From the NCBI RefSeq assembly GCF_000375405.1, contig NZ_AQWS01000017.1, positions 1-64,000 of the forward strand: DNA of 64,000 nucleotides, in the 5' to 3' direction. Positions within the stretch are counted from its first letter, which is position 1; each line of letters starts with the position of its first letter. This document shows, piece by piece, positions 44,805-53,467 of this stretch. The position numbers were made by a program, and so were the translations under genes. The DNA is from Bacteroides propionicifaciens DSM 19291 = JCM 14649 (GTDB lineage Bacteria > Bacteroidota > Bacteroidia > Bacteroidales > Bacteroidaceae). The notes beneath the pieces were generated by a model. It worked only from the letters and a program-made list of their open reading frames with translations. It was not told the origin of the DNA and searched no databases.

Positions 44805-45974
44805 TTATCTCTTTGTGAGAAGTTGCTCGGTAAACTCTCTAGCTTGACGATTCGTTTCTACATAATCATCATAAGTAGGCCTAGCAATAAATGTTATTTC
44901 ACTCAGCGTTTTCTCTATCAAATCACTCATTTCTAAGAATCCGACTCTATCTTGTAGGAAAGCTGCAACAACAATTTCGTTAGCTGCATTCAATATACAT
45001 GGTGCATTGCCTCCAATATTCATCGCCTGATAGGCCAACATTAAGTTGCGAAAACGCTTAGTATCTGGCTCCTCAAAGGTCAATGTATTAAACTTCTTAA
45101 AATCTATTCGTTCTACAGAAGACTTAATACGATTCGGGTATGAAAAAGCATACTGAATTGGCGTACGCATATCTGGAGCACCTAATTGAGCTTTTACTGA
45201 TCCATCTTCAAATTGGACCATCGAATGAACGATGGATTGAGGATGAACTTGTACCTCTATCTGCTCAGGTTTTACACCGAAAAGCCATTTTGCTTCAATA
45301 ACTTCGAACCCCTTATTCATCATCGATGCTGAATCAATAGTTATTTTAGCTCCCATCTCCCAGTTGGGATGATTCAAAGCTTGAGCTTTAGTTACACCAC
45401 CCAACTCTTCAAACTTGAAAGTTCTAAAAGGACCTCCAGAAGCTGTTAGAATAATTTTTTCAATGGGATTATTATATTCGCCTGACAAACACTGAAAGAT
45501 TGCAGAGTGTTCAGAATCGACAGGAAGTATCGGTACATTATACTCTTGAGCAAGCTGATTAATTAATTCTCCAGCCACTACAAGCGTTTCTTTATTGGCT
45601 AAGGCAATTATCTTACGTGCTTTGATAGCCTCCATAGTAGGTAACAAGCCTGCATAGCCAACCATAGCTGTAAGCACAATATTAATTGGTTCAGCTGTCA
45701 CAATCTGAGCTATTGCATCAGCTCCAGCATAGACCTTAATTGGCAAGTCTTGAAGAGCCTCTTTTAAATATAGATATTTTGATTCATTGGCAATAACCAC
45801 AACATCGGGCAAAAACTTACGAGCCTGCTCAATAAGCTTATCCACCCTATTATTAGCCGTCAGCGCATAGACCTCAAAGAGATTCGCATGTTCATCAATA
45901 ACTTCAAGTGCCTGAGTTCCTATTGAACCTGTTGAGCCTAATATTGCAATCTGTTTTTTTTGAATTTCATCCAT
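44805..45974 (-). CDS. dxr: 1-deoxy-D-xylulose-5-phosphate reductoisomerase
   Basis: This NADPH-dependent enzyme of the MEP isoprenoid pathway makes 2-C-methylerythritol 4-phosphate. I place the start at ATG 45974 (389 residues, MDEIQKKQIAILGSTGSIG); the open frame continues to 46037 but the extra 21 residues (rich in Trp, Cys and Arg) do not fit the family. Motifs are GSTGSIG (NADPH), LANKETLVVAGEL, PVDSEHSA, LTASGGPF, HPNWEMGAKITIDSASMMNKG (split as HPNWEMGAKIT and IDSASMMNKG) and EANPQ-like HPQSIVHSMV. A -7 box flanked by a 9-bp dyad lies upstream; rseP follows. Confidence 0.95.
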   Translation of the reverse strand: MDEIQKKQIAILGSTGSIGTQALEVIDEHANLFEVYALTANNRVDKLIEQARKFLPDVVVIANESKYLYLKEALQDLPIKVYAGADAIAQIVTAEPINIVLTAMVGYAGLLPTMEAIKARKIIALANKETLVVAGELINQLAQEYNVPILPVDSEHSAIFQCLSGEYNNPIEKIILTASGGPFRTFKFEELGGVTKAQALNHPNWEMGAKITIDSASMMNKGFEVIEAKWLFGVKPEQIEVQVHPQSIVHSMVQFEDGSVKAQLGAPDMRTPIQYAFSYPNRIKSSVERIDFKKFNTLTFEEPDTKRFRNLMLAYQAMNIGGNAPCILNAANEIVVAAFLQDRVGFLEMSDLIEKTLSEITFIARPTYDDYVETNRQAREFTEQLLTKR

Positions 45975-46103
45975 TATATTGAACTTAAAGCGCCACAACC
46001 TCTGACAACCCCAAAAAACTTCGTTTTGTATCTCCAAAGTCCATTAAAATTGCGAACGACATTAAGATTAATTTTTGTTTTAAATGTGCCTATTATAAAA
46101 GAC

Positions 46104-46136
46104 ATTAGCGCACAAAGGTAACATTTATGCGCTAAT
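46104..46136 (-). promoter_or_regulatory. dxr promoter with flanking dyad
   Basis: The minus-strand -7 box TACCTTTG (46120-46113) lies inside a 9-bp perfect inverted repeat ATTAGCGCA ... TGCGCTAAT (46104-46112 and 46128-46136, 15-nt spacer). A dimeric protein bound here would cover the promoter. The spacing to the dxr ATG is about 140 nt. Confidence 0.5.
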
Positions 46137-46169
46137 CATACTAGCTTAAGCAAGCTAATTTACAAATCC

Positions 46170-46694
46170 TTAAAGACTAAGTAAACCCGATGGAATCTGC
46201 ATGCCTATTTCGCGTTTTTCAACGTTAATCCACTCTACTAAGTTCTCATCAATAGGAATAAGAGTTTCTTCTCCTTGATAGATAACCTTGAGCAGGATAT
46301 TAAGCGTAGAATCATCAACATCGGTAATTTCACCTATAGCACCTAGCTCAGTATCAACCAACGTGTACCCTAGAAAATTACTCCACGAATAATGATCCAT
46401 ATCCTTAGCATTGTTTTCAACCAAGTCTAGAGGTAGGTAAATATCAGCTTTAACCAAACGTTTAGCTTTCTCTTCCGTATCAATATCTTCAAGCTTTATT
46501 AATGCTGCAGTATCACTACGAAAACGATATTGCTCAATAAAGAAGGGAACCATAATTCCCTCCAACTCAAACACAATTAAGTCTGGATCTGAGTTCTCAA
46601 ACAAATCATTTAAAAAATTAATCGATAACTCACCAGATATACCGTGAGTTTTGGCTACAAAACCAATTTTGACTACCTCTTCTTTTCGTATCAT
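46170..46694 (-). CDS. rimM: Ribosome maturation factor RimM
   Basis: This 174-residue protein binds uS19 and assists maturation of the 30S head domain. An N-terminal beta-barrel (KIGFVAKTHGISGELSINF) is joined to a PRC-barrel-like C-terminal domain (YSWSNFLGYTLVD, GEITDVDDSTLN, LIPIDENLVEWINVEKREI). Length is normal. The start overlaps the murA stop by 4 bp, so the pair is translationally coupled. The order murA-rimM-dxr-rseP is usual in Bacteroides. Confidence 0.93.
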   Translation of the reverse strand: MIRKEEVVKIGFVAKTHGISGELSINFLNDLFENSDPDLIVFELEGIMVPFFIEQYRFRSDTAALIKLEDIDTEEKAKRLVKADIYLPLDLVENNAKDMDHYSWSNFLGYTLVDTELGAIGEITDVDDSTLNILLKVIYQGEETLIPIDENLVEWINVEKREIGMQIPSGLLSL

Positions 46695-47995
46695 AAGCGG
46701 GTGATTCTTGCTCCTAGAGCGTTGAGTCGACCTTCGATATCTTGATATCCACGGTCAATTTGTTCGATATTATGGATTCGACTAATTCCCTTGGCACTCA
46801 TTGCAGCAATAAGCAATGCAATACCAGCACGGATATCAGGAGAGGTCATATTGCCTCCTCGAAGTTGTAATTTTTTATTGTGACCATTAACAACAGCACG
46901 GTGTGGATCACAAAGAATAATTTGAGCACCCATATCGATTAGTTTATCGACAAAGAATAAACGGCTCTCAAACATCTTTTGATGAATAAGTACATTTCCT
47001 TTAGCCTGAGTTGCAACAACTAGCAATACACTTAATAAGTCTGGGGTAAGCCCAGGCCAAGGTGCATCTGAAATAGTCATGATTGAACCATCAATAAAAG
47101 TATCAATCTCATAAGTCTCTTGAGCAGGTACGAAGATATCGTCACCACGTTGCTCTATTTTAATGCCTAGGCGTTTGAAGCTTTCGGGGATAATACCCAA
47201 GTTTTCATAAGAAACGTTTTTGATAGTAATTTCGCTGCCAGTCATAGCAGCCATACCGATAAACGAACCTACTTCAATCATATCGGGAAGCACCGTATGC
47301 TCAGTACCACCAAGTGTTTCAACACCCTCGATAGTTAGCAAATTCGAAGCAATGCCCGAAATTTTAGCACCCATACGGTTCAACATCTTACATAGCTGTT
47401 GTAAGTAAGGTTCACAAGCAGCATTATAAATTGTTGTTGTGCCTTGGGCTAGAGCAGCAGCCATAAGAATATTGGCTGTCCCTGTTACCGAAGCTTCATC
47501 AAGAAGCATATAACAACCTTTAAGCTTATCAGCAGTAAGTTCGCACATACCGTCTTCGTCATTGTAAGCAAACTCTGCTCCCAACTTCTGAATACCTACG
47601 AGATGAGTATCCAAACGACGACGACCTATCTTATCTCCACCTGGTTTAGAAATTACCGCTTTGCCAAATCGAGCCACTAACGGACCAATTAACATAACAG
47701 AACCTCTCAGGCTAGAACATTTCTTTAGAAAATCTTCACTCGACAAATATTCTAAGTCAACAGTTTCTGCCTTGAAGCTATAACTGCTAACTCCGACTTT
47801 ATTTACTGTAACACCTATCTGACGAATCAGTTGAATGAGGTTATTCACATCCAAAATATCTGGAATATTATGAATTGTAACCTCTTCGGGAGTTAATAGT
47901 GTAGCACAAATAATTTGTAACACTTCGTTTTTAGCACCTTGGGGGTGGATCTCTCCATGCAATTTATGCCCACCTTCTATAATGAATGAAGCCAT
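46691..47995 (-). CDS. murA: UDP-N-acetylglucosamine 1-carboxyvinyltransferase MurA (Asp variant)
   Basis: This 434-residue enzyme transfers enolpyruvate to UDP-GlcNAc, the first committed step of peptidoglycan synthesis. Substrate-binding Lys22-Asn23 (AKNEVLQI) and the loop region are clear. In the catalytic loop the sequence is KPGGDKIGRRRLDTH, so Asp121 stands where E. coli MurA has Cys115, the residue alkylated by fosfomycin. Asp at this site in Mycobacterium tuberculosis and Chlamydia keeps activity and gives intrinsic fosfomycin resistance. Other motifs (TAAL-type GTANILMAAALAQGTT, DMIEVGSFIGMAA, DSRIRGGxxx-like LRGGNMTSPDIRAG) are present. It overlaps rimM by 4 bp and follows DUF4290 by 67 bp. 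Confidence 0.95.
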   Translation of the reverse strand: MASFIIEGGHKLHGEIHPQGAKNEVLQIICATLLTPEEVTIHNIPDILDVNNLIQLIRQIGVTVNKVGVSSYSFKAETVDLEYLSSEDFLKKCSSLRGSVMLIGPLVARFGKAVISKPGGDKIGRRRLDTHLVGIQKLGAEFAYNDEDGMCELTADKLKGCYMLLDEASVTGTANILMAAALAQGTTTIYNAACEPYLQQLCKMLNRMGAKISGIASNLLTIEGVETLGGTEHTVLPDMIEVGSFIGMAAMTGSEITIKNVSYENLGIIPESFKRLGIKIEQRGDDIFVPAQETYEIDTFIDGSIMTISDAPWPGLTPDLLSVLLVVATQAKGNVLIHQKMFESRLFFVDKLIDMGAQIILCDPHRAVVNGHNKKLQLRGGNMTSPDIRAGIALLIAAMSAKGISRIHNIEQIDRGYQDIEGRLNALGARITRL

Positions 47996-48062
47996 AGTCT
48001 TTCAAGTAATACGGTTAATGATTTAGACCGAATGCATTTAAACATTCAGACTCTCAATGATA

Positions 48063-48665
48063 TTAGTTTTTATGATTTCGACGCGGATTATTCCTTTTGG
48101 GTCGATTATGATGCTGGTTTACTCTCACATTCATAAGTTGTAGAATCTCAGGAGTCAATTCAAGCTTACCTTTTGAGAGTTCTTTCAAATCAGCATTAAT
48201 CTTATCGTCGTCAATTGAATCTCTGTTCCACGTAATAAAAGCCTTACGCATATGGTTCGCTATTAAAGCGACCAAGTGATTTTTCTCGTCAGCGTCTTCC
48301 AAAGCAATAGCCTGATCAATCAAACGTTCGATAGTTTTACCATAATGGGGAAAACGGATTCTTGTTTGAGGATAAGGGAGTACATCTGGGCGTGCTTGAA
48401 GGCTGTCTTCACGCACAATCTCATAAGGATAATCAATATCCAACTTGAAATCAGACATAATAGCAAGGTGATCCCAAAGCTTATGTTTAAAATCAGGCAC
48501 ATCACGCAAGTGTGGAAACATATTACCCATGATGTCAATAATTGTGTTTGCACAACGTTGACGTTCGTCTTTTTCAGTTATTGTAAGTGCATGGTTAACC
48601 ATGTCTTGAACACTACGACCATACTCTGGTAGTGGCATCCTCATCTTCTGTGTATTATATTCCAT
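48063..48665 (-). CDS. DUF4290 family protein
   Basis: This 200-residue soluble protein matches the Bacteroidetes family DUF4290: MEYNTQKMRMPLPEYGR at the start, LPEYGR and FPHYGKTIERLIDQA as two similar halves (about 10-95 and 100-170) and a basic, Asn/Arg-rich tail (NQHHNRPKRNNPRRNHKN). The tail could bind nucleic acid or ribosomes. Function is unknown. It is always found next to murA in Bacteroides as I recall, and here lies 67 bp before murA and 41 bp after tsaB. Confidence 0.82.
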   Translation of the reverse strand: MEYNTQKMRMPLPEYGRSVQDMVNHALTITEKDERQRCANTIIDIMGNMFPHLRDVPDFKHKLWDHLAIMSDFKLDIDYPYEIVREDSLQARPDVLPYPQTRIRFPHYGKTIERLIDQAIALEDADEKNHLVALIANHMRKAFITWNRDSIDDDKINADLKELSKGKLELTPEILQLMNVRVNQHHNRPKRNNPRRNHKN

Positions 48666-48706
48666 ACTTTCCTTTCATCATTTTAATTTTAATTTTGTTG
48701 TTGTAA

Positions 48707-49399
48707 CTAAAGCACTTTTTTTTTAGGTTGAGTAGCTACAAACTCTTTTAAGTAAAAAGGCTCAAAATAAGCAACATCCGCAAAATCTTTATCCCATATT
48801 GCACGTTCTGCTAAAGGCATCATATTGGCTGCCAATGGGTGAATATTGTCAATAAAGTGAGCATTGGGATGCTGAATTAGTTCTTTACATTTTGCAGCAC
48901 CATCACCAAAGAAGTATATTGGTTGTTGGTCTAAGAACTCTTTATAAGAATTCTCATCAATTATATCTGCCGATATTTTTTTCACCTCTGTTAGCGAACG
49001 ATCGTACATAGCCGAATAAACTTCCATTCTTCGGGCATCAATCATAGGGCAAAACAGAGCATCATCGGGGATAGAATGATATAATAATAGAGGAACTGTA
49101 AGCACTTTTAGGGTAGGTAACCCAATTAAGGGGATATTTCTACCGTAACAAACACCTTTAGCCATAGATACTCCAATACGTAACCCTGTATAAGAACCAG
49201 GGCCACAACTCACAGCAACAGCATCTAAAGGGATTGCTAAACTATCTATAAATGAGAGCGCTTCATCAATAAATACGCCTAATAAAACAGCGTGTGAAGG
49301 CCCTTCGAACTCTTCTTTTTTAAAGATTACATCCGTGTCTTGACTTACTGCAACAGAACATACAGCAGTAGACGTTTCAATGTGTAGTATACACGACAT
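48707..49399 (-). CDS. tsaB: tRNA t6A synthesis protein TsaB
   Basis: This subunit of the TsaBD(E) complex makes N6-threonylcarbamoyladenosine at position 37 of ANN-decoding tRNAs. I choose ATG 49399 (230 residues, MSCILHIETSTAVCSVAVS); an upstream in-frame TTG at 49423 lies inside the -7 box and is excluded. ASKHA-fold marks are the start motif, SCGPGSYTGLRIGVSMAKG and PMIDARRMEVY. It lacks the metal-binding His residues of TsaD, as expected for TsaB. It heads the minus-strand set tsaB-DUF4290-murA-rimM and is divergent from yicC. Confidence 0.93.
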   Translation of the reverse strand: MSCILHIETSTAVCSVAVSQDTDVIFKKEEFEGPSHAVLLGVFIDEALSFIDSLAIPLDAVAVSCGPGSYTGLRIGVSMAKGVCYGRNIPLIGLPTLKVLTVPLLLYHSIPDDALFCPMIDARRMEVYSAMYDRSLTEVKKISADIIDENSYKEFLDQQPIYFFGDGAAKCKELIQHPNAHFIDNIHPLAANMMPLAERAIWDKDFADVAYFEPFYLKEFVATQPKKKVL

Positions 49400-49420
49400 A
49401 ACTTTCGATTTAATATTGTA

Positions 49421-49428
49421 CAAATATA
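49421..49428 (-). promoter_or_regulatory. -7 box of tsaB
   Basis: TATATTTG on the minus strand lies 22 bp before the tsaB ATG at 49399. It supports the shorter tsaB start. Confidence 0.55.
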
Positions 49429-49451
49429 ACTCATATTTACGAAAAATCCTT

Positions 49452-49459
49452 TACTTTTG
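49452..49459 (+). promoter_or_regulatory. -7 box of yicC-gmk
   Basis: TACTTTTG lies 17 bp before the ATG of yicC. Together with the tsaB box at 49421-49428 it makes a compact divergent promoter. Confidence 0.6.
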
Positions 49460-49476
49460 CACAAAACAACAAGTAT

Positions 49477-50355
49477 ATGATACAATCAATGACAGGTTAT
49501 GGTAAGGCTGTGGCTAACCTCACCAATAAAAAGATTACGATTGAAGTTAAATCTTTGAATAGTAAATCCTTAGACTTATCGACACGCATAGCACCTTCAT
49601 ACCGTGACAAAGAAATTGAAATCCGCCAACTTCTATCCAATCGCATAGCTAGGGGTAAAGTTGACTTCAATCTTTGGGTTGAAAAAGATGATCTAAGTGA
49701 TGCTGCAGTAATCGTAAATGAGAAGCTTATCGAAAGCTATTATAAGCAAATTAACTCTGTAGCACAAAACCTAAACCTCCCATTGCCCGCTGATTGGTTT
49801 CAAACCTTACTTCGCATGCCCGACGTACTTACAAAGCCTGAGGTGGAAGAAGTTACCGACGAAGAGTGGAAAGAAGTTATGAAAGGTATTAATGAAGCCG
49901 TAGATCATTTGGTTACTTTCCGTAACCAAGAAGGCGAAGCACTCGAAACTAAATTCCAACACAATATAGAGCAAATAGCGCAATTACTCAAACAAGTTGA
50001 GCCCTACGATAAAGAACGTATCGAAAAGGTTAGAGAAAGAATTACGGATAGCCTCGAGAATGCACTTGATGTAGAGTACGACAATAACCGCTTAGAGCAA
50101 GAGCTTATTTTTTACATTGAGAAACTCGATGTAAACGAAGAAAAGCAACGCTTAAATCACCACTTAGATTATTTCATCACAACACTCAATGGTGAAGCAG
50201 GACAAGGTAAAAAACTTGGTTTCATCTCTCAAGAAATTGGTCGTGAAATAAACACCTTGGGTAGTAAATCAAACCACGCAGAGATGCAAAAAATTGTGGT
50301 TCAGATGAAAGACGAATTAGAACAAATCAAAGAACAGGTATTGAACGTATTGTAA
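49477..50355 (+). CDS. yicC: YicC-family endoribonuclease-like protein
   Basis: This 292-residue protein has the YicC_N domain starting MIQSMTGYGKA and the C-terminal DUF1732 domain (LNHHLDYFITTL, GKKLGFISQEIGREINTLGSKS). E. coli YicC has been linked to RNA degradation, and the family is now viewed as RNase-like. Length equals the E. coli protein (287). Its stop codon overlaps the start of gmk by one base, so the two are translationally coupled. Role here is inferred from the family. Confidence 0.92.
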   Translation: MIQSMTGYGKAVANLTNKKITIEVKSLNSKSLDLSTRIAPSYRDKEIEIRQLLSNRIARGKVDFNLWVEKDDLSDAAVIVNEKLIESYYKQINSVAQNLNLPLPADWFQTLLRMPDVLTKPEVEEVTDEEWKEVMKGINEAVDHLVTFRNQEGEALETKFQHNIEQIAQLLKQVEPYDKERIEKVRERITDSLENALDVEYDNNRLEQELIFYIEKLDVNEEKQRLNHHLDYFITTLNGEAGQGKKLGFISQEIGREINTLGSKSNHAEMQKIVVQMKDELEQIKEQVLNVL

Positions 50356-50921
50356 TGGCGGGTAAACTAATTATATTTTCGGCTCCTTCGGGCTCTGGTA
50401 AATCGACTATTATCAACTACTTGCTAGAACAAGACTTAAATCTAGTCTTTTCAATTTCAGCAACTAGCCGACCACCAAGAGGTGAAGAACAACACGGACA
50501 TCATTACTTCTTTTTGTCGCCTGAAGAGTTTAAAAAGCGCATTGCTAATGACGAGTTCTTAGAATACGAAGAGGTTTATACCGATCGTTTCTACGGTACA
50601 CTAAAAAGTGAGGTGACCAAACAACTCGAAGCGGGTCAACACGTAATTTTCGATGTCGATGTTTTGGGCGGATGCAATATCAAGAACTTTTACAAAGACA
50701 AAGCATTGTCGATCTTTATTCAACCCCCTTCTATAGAGGAGTTGCGAAAGAGATTGCACGGACGTGCTACCGACTCACACGAAGTTATCGAACAACGCAT
50801 CAGTAGAGCAGAATACGAATTAAGCTTTGCTTCAAAATTCGATAAGATTATAATCAATGATGATCTAGAAACAGCCCAAAAAGAGGCTTACAAGATTGTC
50901 AAAGAATTTATTGAAGCATAA
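50355..50921 (+). CDS. gmk: Guanylate kinase
   Basis: This 188-residue enzyme phosphorylates GMP to GDP with ATP. The P-loop is SAPSGSGKST (9-18), the GMP-binding part includes SATSRPPRGEEQHGHHYFF and FLEYEEVYTDRFYGTL, and the lid carries the Arg residues of KRLHGRATDS and EQRISRA. It overlaps yicC by one base. A perfect 40-nt palindrome with a T-rich tail follows. Confidence 0.95.
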   Translation: MAGKLIIFSAPSGSGKSTIINYLLEQDLNLVFSISATSRPPRGEEQHGHHYFFLSPEEFKKRIANDEFLEYEEVYTDRFYGTLKSEVTKQLEAGQHVIFDVDVLGGCNIKNFYKDKALSIFIQPPSIEELRKRLHGRATDSHEVIEQRISRAEYELSFASKFDKIIINDDLETAQKEAYKIVKEFIEA

Positions 50922-50950
50922 TTCAAACAAGAATATATTTCTATATTAGG

Positions 50951-51000
50951 CCTCAACACAGTATCTTTAGCTAAAGATACTGTGTTGAGGTTTATTTTCA
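50951..51000 (+). terminator. Terminator after gmk (40-bp perfect palindrome)
   Basis: A perfect palindrome with 20-bp arms (50951-50990, centre TTTAG/CTAAA) is followed by TTTATTTTCA. It sits 30 bp after gmk and 20 bp before nadD, so it may attenuate read-through into nadD. Confidence 0.8.
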
Positions 51001-51010
51001 CACCCCTATT

Positions 51011-51589
51011 ATGAAGAAAAGAGTAGCTGTTTTTAGTGGTTCATTTAATCCCATACATATTGGGCATCTAGCACTTGCCAACTATGTTTGTGAGACCAAT
51101 CAGGTTGATGAACTTTGGTTTATGGTTACCCCGGAAAACCCACTCAAGTCGGCTCAGATTTTAGCTCAAGACCAACTTCGATTAAAGATGGTTAAGATAG
51201 CCATAACTGGCTACGACAAATTTAAACTCTGCGACCTCGAGTTTAGTCTGCCACGCCCTTCCTACACGATCAACACACTCCGAGAACTTCAAAAGAGCTA
51301 TCCTGAGTACAAGTTCTCTTTACTTATTGGAGCCGACAATTGGAATAGTTTTCACAAGTGGAAAAGCAGTGAAATAATCCTTAGAGATTTCGACTTACTT
51401 ATCTATCCGAGAATGAATTACGAGGTTAATATTTCGACTCTTCCTCTAAACGTTAAACTTATCGACTCGCCGATTATAGAAATCAGCGCCACCCAAATCA
51501 GAGAAAAAATCAAGCAAGGCAAAGACTTTCGCTATTTTCTTTACCCCAGTGTATTTGAATTTATCACCAAGCACAAGCTTTATCAATAG
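51011..51589 (+). CDS. nadD: Nicotinate-nucleotide adenylyltransferase NadD
   Basis: This 192-residue enzyme makes deamido-NAD from nicotinate mononucleotide and ATP. It has the nucleotidyltransferase start GSFNPIHIGHLAL, VDELWFMVTPENPLK, the substrate region FSLLIGADNWNSFHKWK and the C-terminal ISATQIREKI. Length is normal. It begins 20 bp after the gmk terminator and ends overlapping the convergent metallophosphoesterase by 7 bp. Confidence 0.94.
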   Translation: MKKRVAVFSGSFNPIHIGHLALANYVCETNQVDELWFMVTPENPLKSAQILAQDQLRLKMVKIAITGYDKFKLCDLEFSLPRPSYTINTLRELQKSYPEYKFSLLIGADNWNSFHKWKSSEIILRDFDLLIYPRMNYEVNISTLPLNVKLIDSPIIEISATQIREKIKQGKDFRYFLYPSVFEFITKHKLYQ

Positions 51590-52494
51590 CTTGCCCTCTT
51601 GAGGTGAATAAGCATCACCTCACTGGGAGCACCCATTCTGATTTTTTTGTTTGAAGTTCCTATACCGTTGGTTACCAGCATGGGGATTTTATCGGAGTTA
51701 TAGACTAGCCCCGAAAGAAAGCGTTGGTCATACTTGGAGGGTACAATTGGTGCTACCCCAAAAATGCGTACCTGCCCACCATGCGTGTGTCCTGCCAAAA
51801 CCAAATCTGTTGGTCCAATAGCTACATCTTCAGCATAATCGGGCGTATGAGTCAGTAAAATCACGAAATTATTAGCTTTCATATCTAGCGAAGGAGAAAC
51901 TCCATTTTTAGTAAGATCAAAAGGATTGCGTACCCCAACTATAAATAGCTTCTCACGATTTATCCCTATTTGAGCGACCTCATGCTCTAAGAGCTGGATA
52001 TTATTCCTTTTCATTGCCTCAACGACCTGTTCGTAACCTCTCTCGTAATCGTTATTACCCATCACCGCAAATGCTCCTAAAGCAGGAACATGCTTACCAA
52101 GTTCATCAAACAACGTATCAATTAGGGTTATATCTTCGTGATAATCCCCTCCAAGACAAAGTATATCATAATCTAAAGTCGAAAGATAACTGCTTAGCTT
52201 ATAGATATCCTCTTTTGCAAACAGACTAGGATAGTGCAAATCGGAAATAAAAAGAATAGTTTTACCGTCAAAGTCTTGAGGTATATCACGGTGCACAACA
52301 GTATATTCGGCCAATCGATTAATACCTGTAGTCTCTAAGTCTAGTCGCCTAAGATTAGTCATAATAGACGGTTTATCCGCAACTTTTTTGGGAGTAACTA
52401 AACTATCTGAACTTCGACAGGACACCAGAAAAAAGAACAGATAAATACTCCAGAGAAGTGAATAGTGAGGGGTAAGTAATTTTATTATTTTCAT
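51583..52494 (-). CDS. YkuE-like metallophosphoesterase, membrane-anchored
   Basis: This 303-residue protein has an N-terminal hydrophobic segment ending in FLVSCRSS, a lipobox-like signal, so it is probably a periplasm-facing lipoprotein. The calcineurin-like core is complete: ISDLHYPS, LGGDYHED, VMGNNDYERG, LLTHTPDYAED and VLAGHTHGGQV. This order fits YkuE/YaeI-type phosphodiesterases, some of which hydrolyse UDP-sugars or phospholipid headgroups; LpxG/LpxH-like UDP-diacylglucosamine hydrolysis is conceivable but not shown. It overlaps nadD by 7 bp (convergent) and is divergent from menA. Confidence 0.85.
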   Translation of the reverse strand: MKIIKLLTPHYSLLWSIYLFFFLVSCRSSDSLVTPKKVADKPSIMTNLRRLDLETTGINRLAEYTVVHRDIPQDFDGKTILFISDLHYPSLFAKEDIYKLSSYLSTLDYDILCLGGDYHEDITLIDTLFDELGKHVPALGAFAVMGNNDYERGYEQVVEAMKRNNIQLLEHEVAQIGINREKLFIVGVRNPFDLTKNGVSPSLDMKANNFVILLTHTPDYAEDVAIGPTDLVLAGHTHGGQVRIFGVAPIVPSKYDQRFLSGLVYNSDKIPMLVTNGIGTSNKKIRMGAPSEVMLIHLKRASY

Positions 52495-52527
52495 GTAGTT
52501 AATTTAAACAGTGACATTAATGTTTTC

Positions 52528-52535
52528 TATCTTTG
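52528..52535 (+). promoter_or_regulatory. -7 box of menA
   Basis: TATCTTTG lies 30 bp before the menA ATG (52566) in the short divergent spacer with the metallophosphoesterase gene. Confidence 0.55.
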
Positions 52536-52565
52536 CTCAAAGTAAGCGTATAAACGATCTTTTTC

Positions 52566-53459
52566 ATGCAATATATTCAAAAAAACTCCATCCAAGCTTG
52601 GGTTCTAGCAGCCCGCCCTAAAACTTTATCAGGTGCATTAGTGCCCGTAATTATTGGTACTGCACTAGCCTTCTTAAATGGGTCTTTTCAGTGGTTACCG
52701 GCTCTAATTTGCGGGGTATTCGCAGGACTCATGCAAATTGCAGCCAATTTTATCAACGACCTATACGATTACCTTAAAGGAACAGATCGAGAAGACCGAC
52801 TAGGCCCTGAACGTGCCTGTAGTCAAGGTTGGATTTCGCCCAAGGCCATGCGCTTGGGGATTATCGTTATCATAACAATAGCTTGCTTAGTAGGTTTAAG
52901 CTTAGTCTATTTTGGAGGCTGGCAACTCATTATCGTAGGTATACTCTGTGTGGTTTTTGCATTTGCTTACACTACAGGTCCATATCCGCTCTCATACCAC
53001 GGTTATGGAGATGTTTTGGTACTTATCTTCTTTGGCTTTGTCCCTGTTGGAGGCACTTATTATGTACAAACGCTAGACTGGAGTTGGGAAGTAACACTGG
53101 CTTCAGTTATTTGTGGACTAGCTATCAATACGCTACTGATTGTTAACAACTACCGAGATTACACCGAAGACCTTAAGAGTGGCAAGCGTACACTAATCGT
53201 TCGCTTTGGGAAAAACTTTGGGGCTCAGTTCTATTTGGTCGTGGGTCTGCTGGCAGGTACTTTACCCTTAATTTATCTTTTTGAGGGTTATACCTTTGCT
53301 GCACAACTCCCCCTACTCTATCTCCTCCCACATATCCGAACTTATAGGGAGATGAAATCAACACAAGGCAAAGCACTCAACGGAATACTAGGCAAGACCT
53401 CGAAAAATATTTTATTATTGGGGATATTACTCTCGGTAGGATTTTTCTTAAGCCGTTAA
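52566..53459 (+). CDS. menA: 1,4-dihydroxy-2-naphthoate polyprenyltransferase MenA
   Basis: This 297-residue UbiA-superfamily membrane prenyltransferase attaches the polyprenyl chain to DHNA in menaquinone synthesis. It has about eight helices, with the first Asp-rich motif NFINDLYDYLKGTDRED (about 63-79) and the second NNYRDYTEDLKSGKRTL (about 195-211). The N-terminal WVLAARPKTLSGALVPVI is typical for MenA. No other men genes are nearby. It is convergent with a YfcE-type gene, 8 bp apart. Confidence 0.94.
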   Translation: MQYIQKNSIQAWVLAARPKTLSGALVPVIIGTALAFLNGSFQWLPALICGVFAGLMQIAANFINDLYDYLKGTDREDRLGPERACSQGWISPKAMRLGIIVIITIACLVGLSLVYFGGWQLIIVGILCVVFAFAYTTGPYPLSYHGYGDVLVLIFFGFVPVGGTYYVQTLDWSWEVTLASVICGLAINTLLIVNNYRDYTEDLKSGKRTLIVRFGKNFGAQFYLVVGLLAGTLPLIYLFEGYTFAAQLPLLYLLPHIRTYREMKSTQGKALNGILGKTSKNILLLGILLSVGFFLSR

Positions 53460-53467
53460 TCAGCTTC

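Noticed and set aside
48224-48240. parS-like string TGTTCCACGTAATAAA
   Set aside because: Only the left half resembles a parS site; the right half does not mirror it, and it lies within the DUF4290 coding region.
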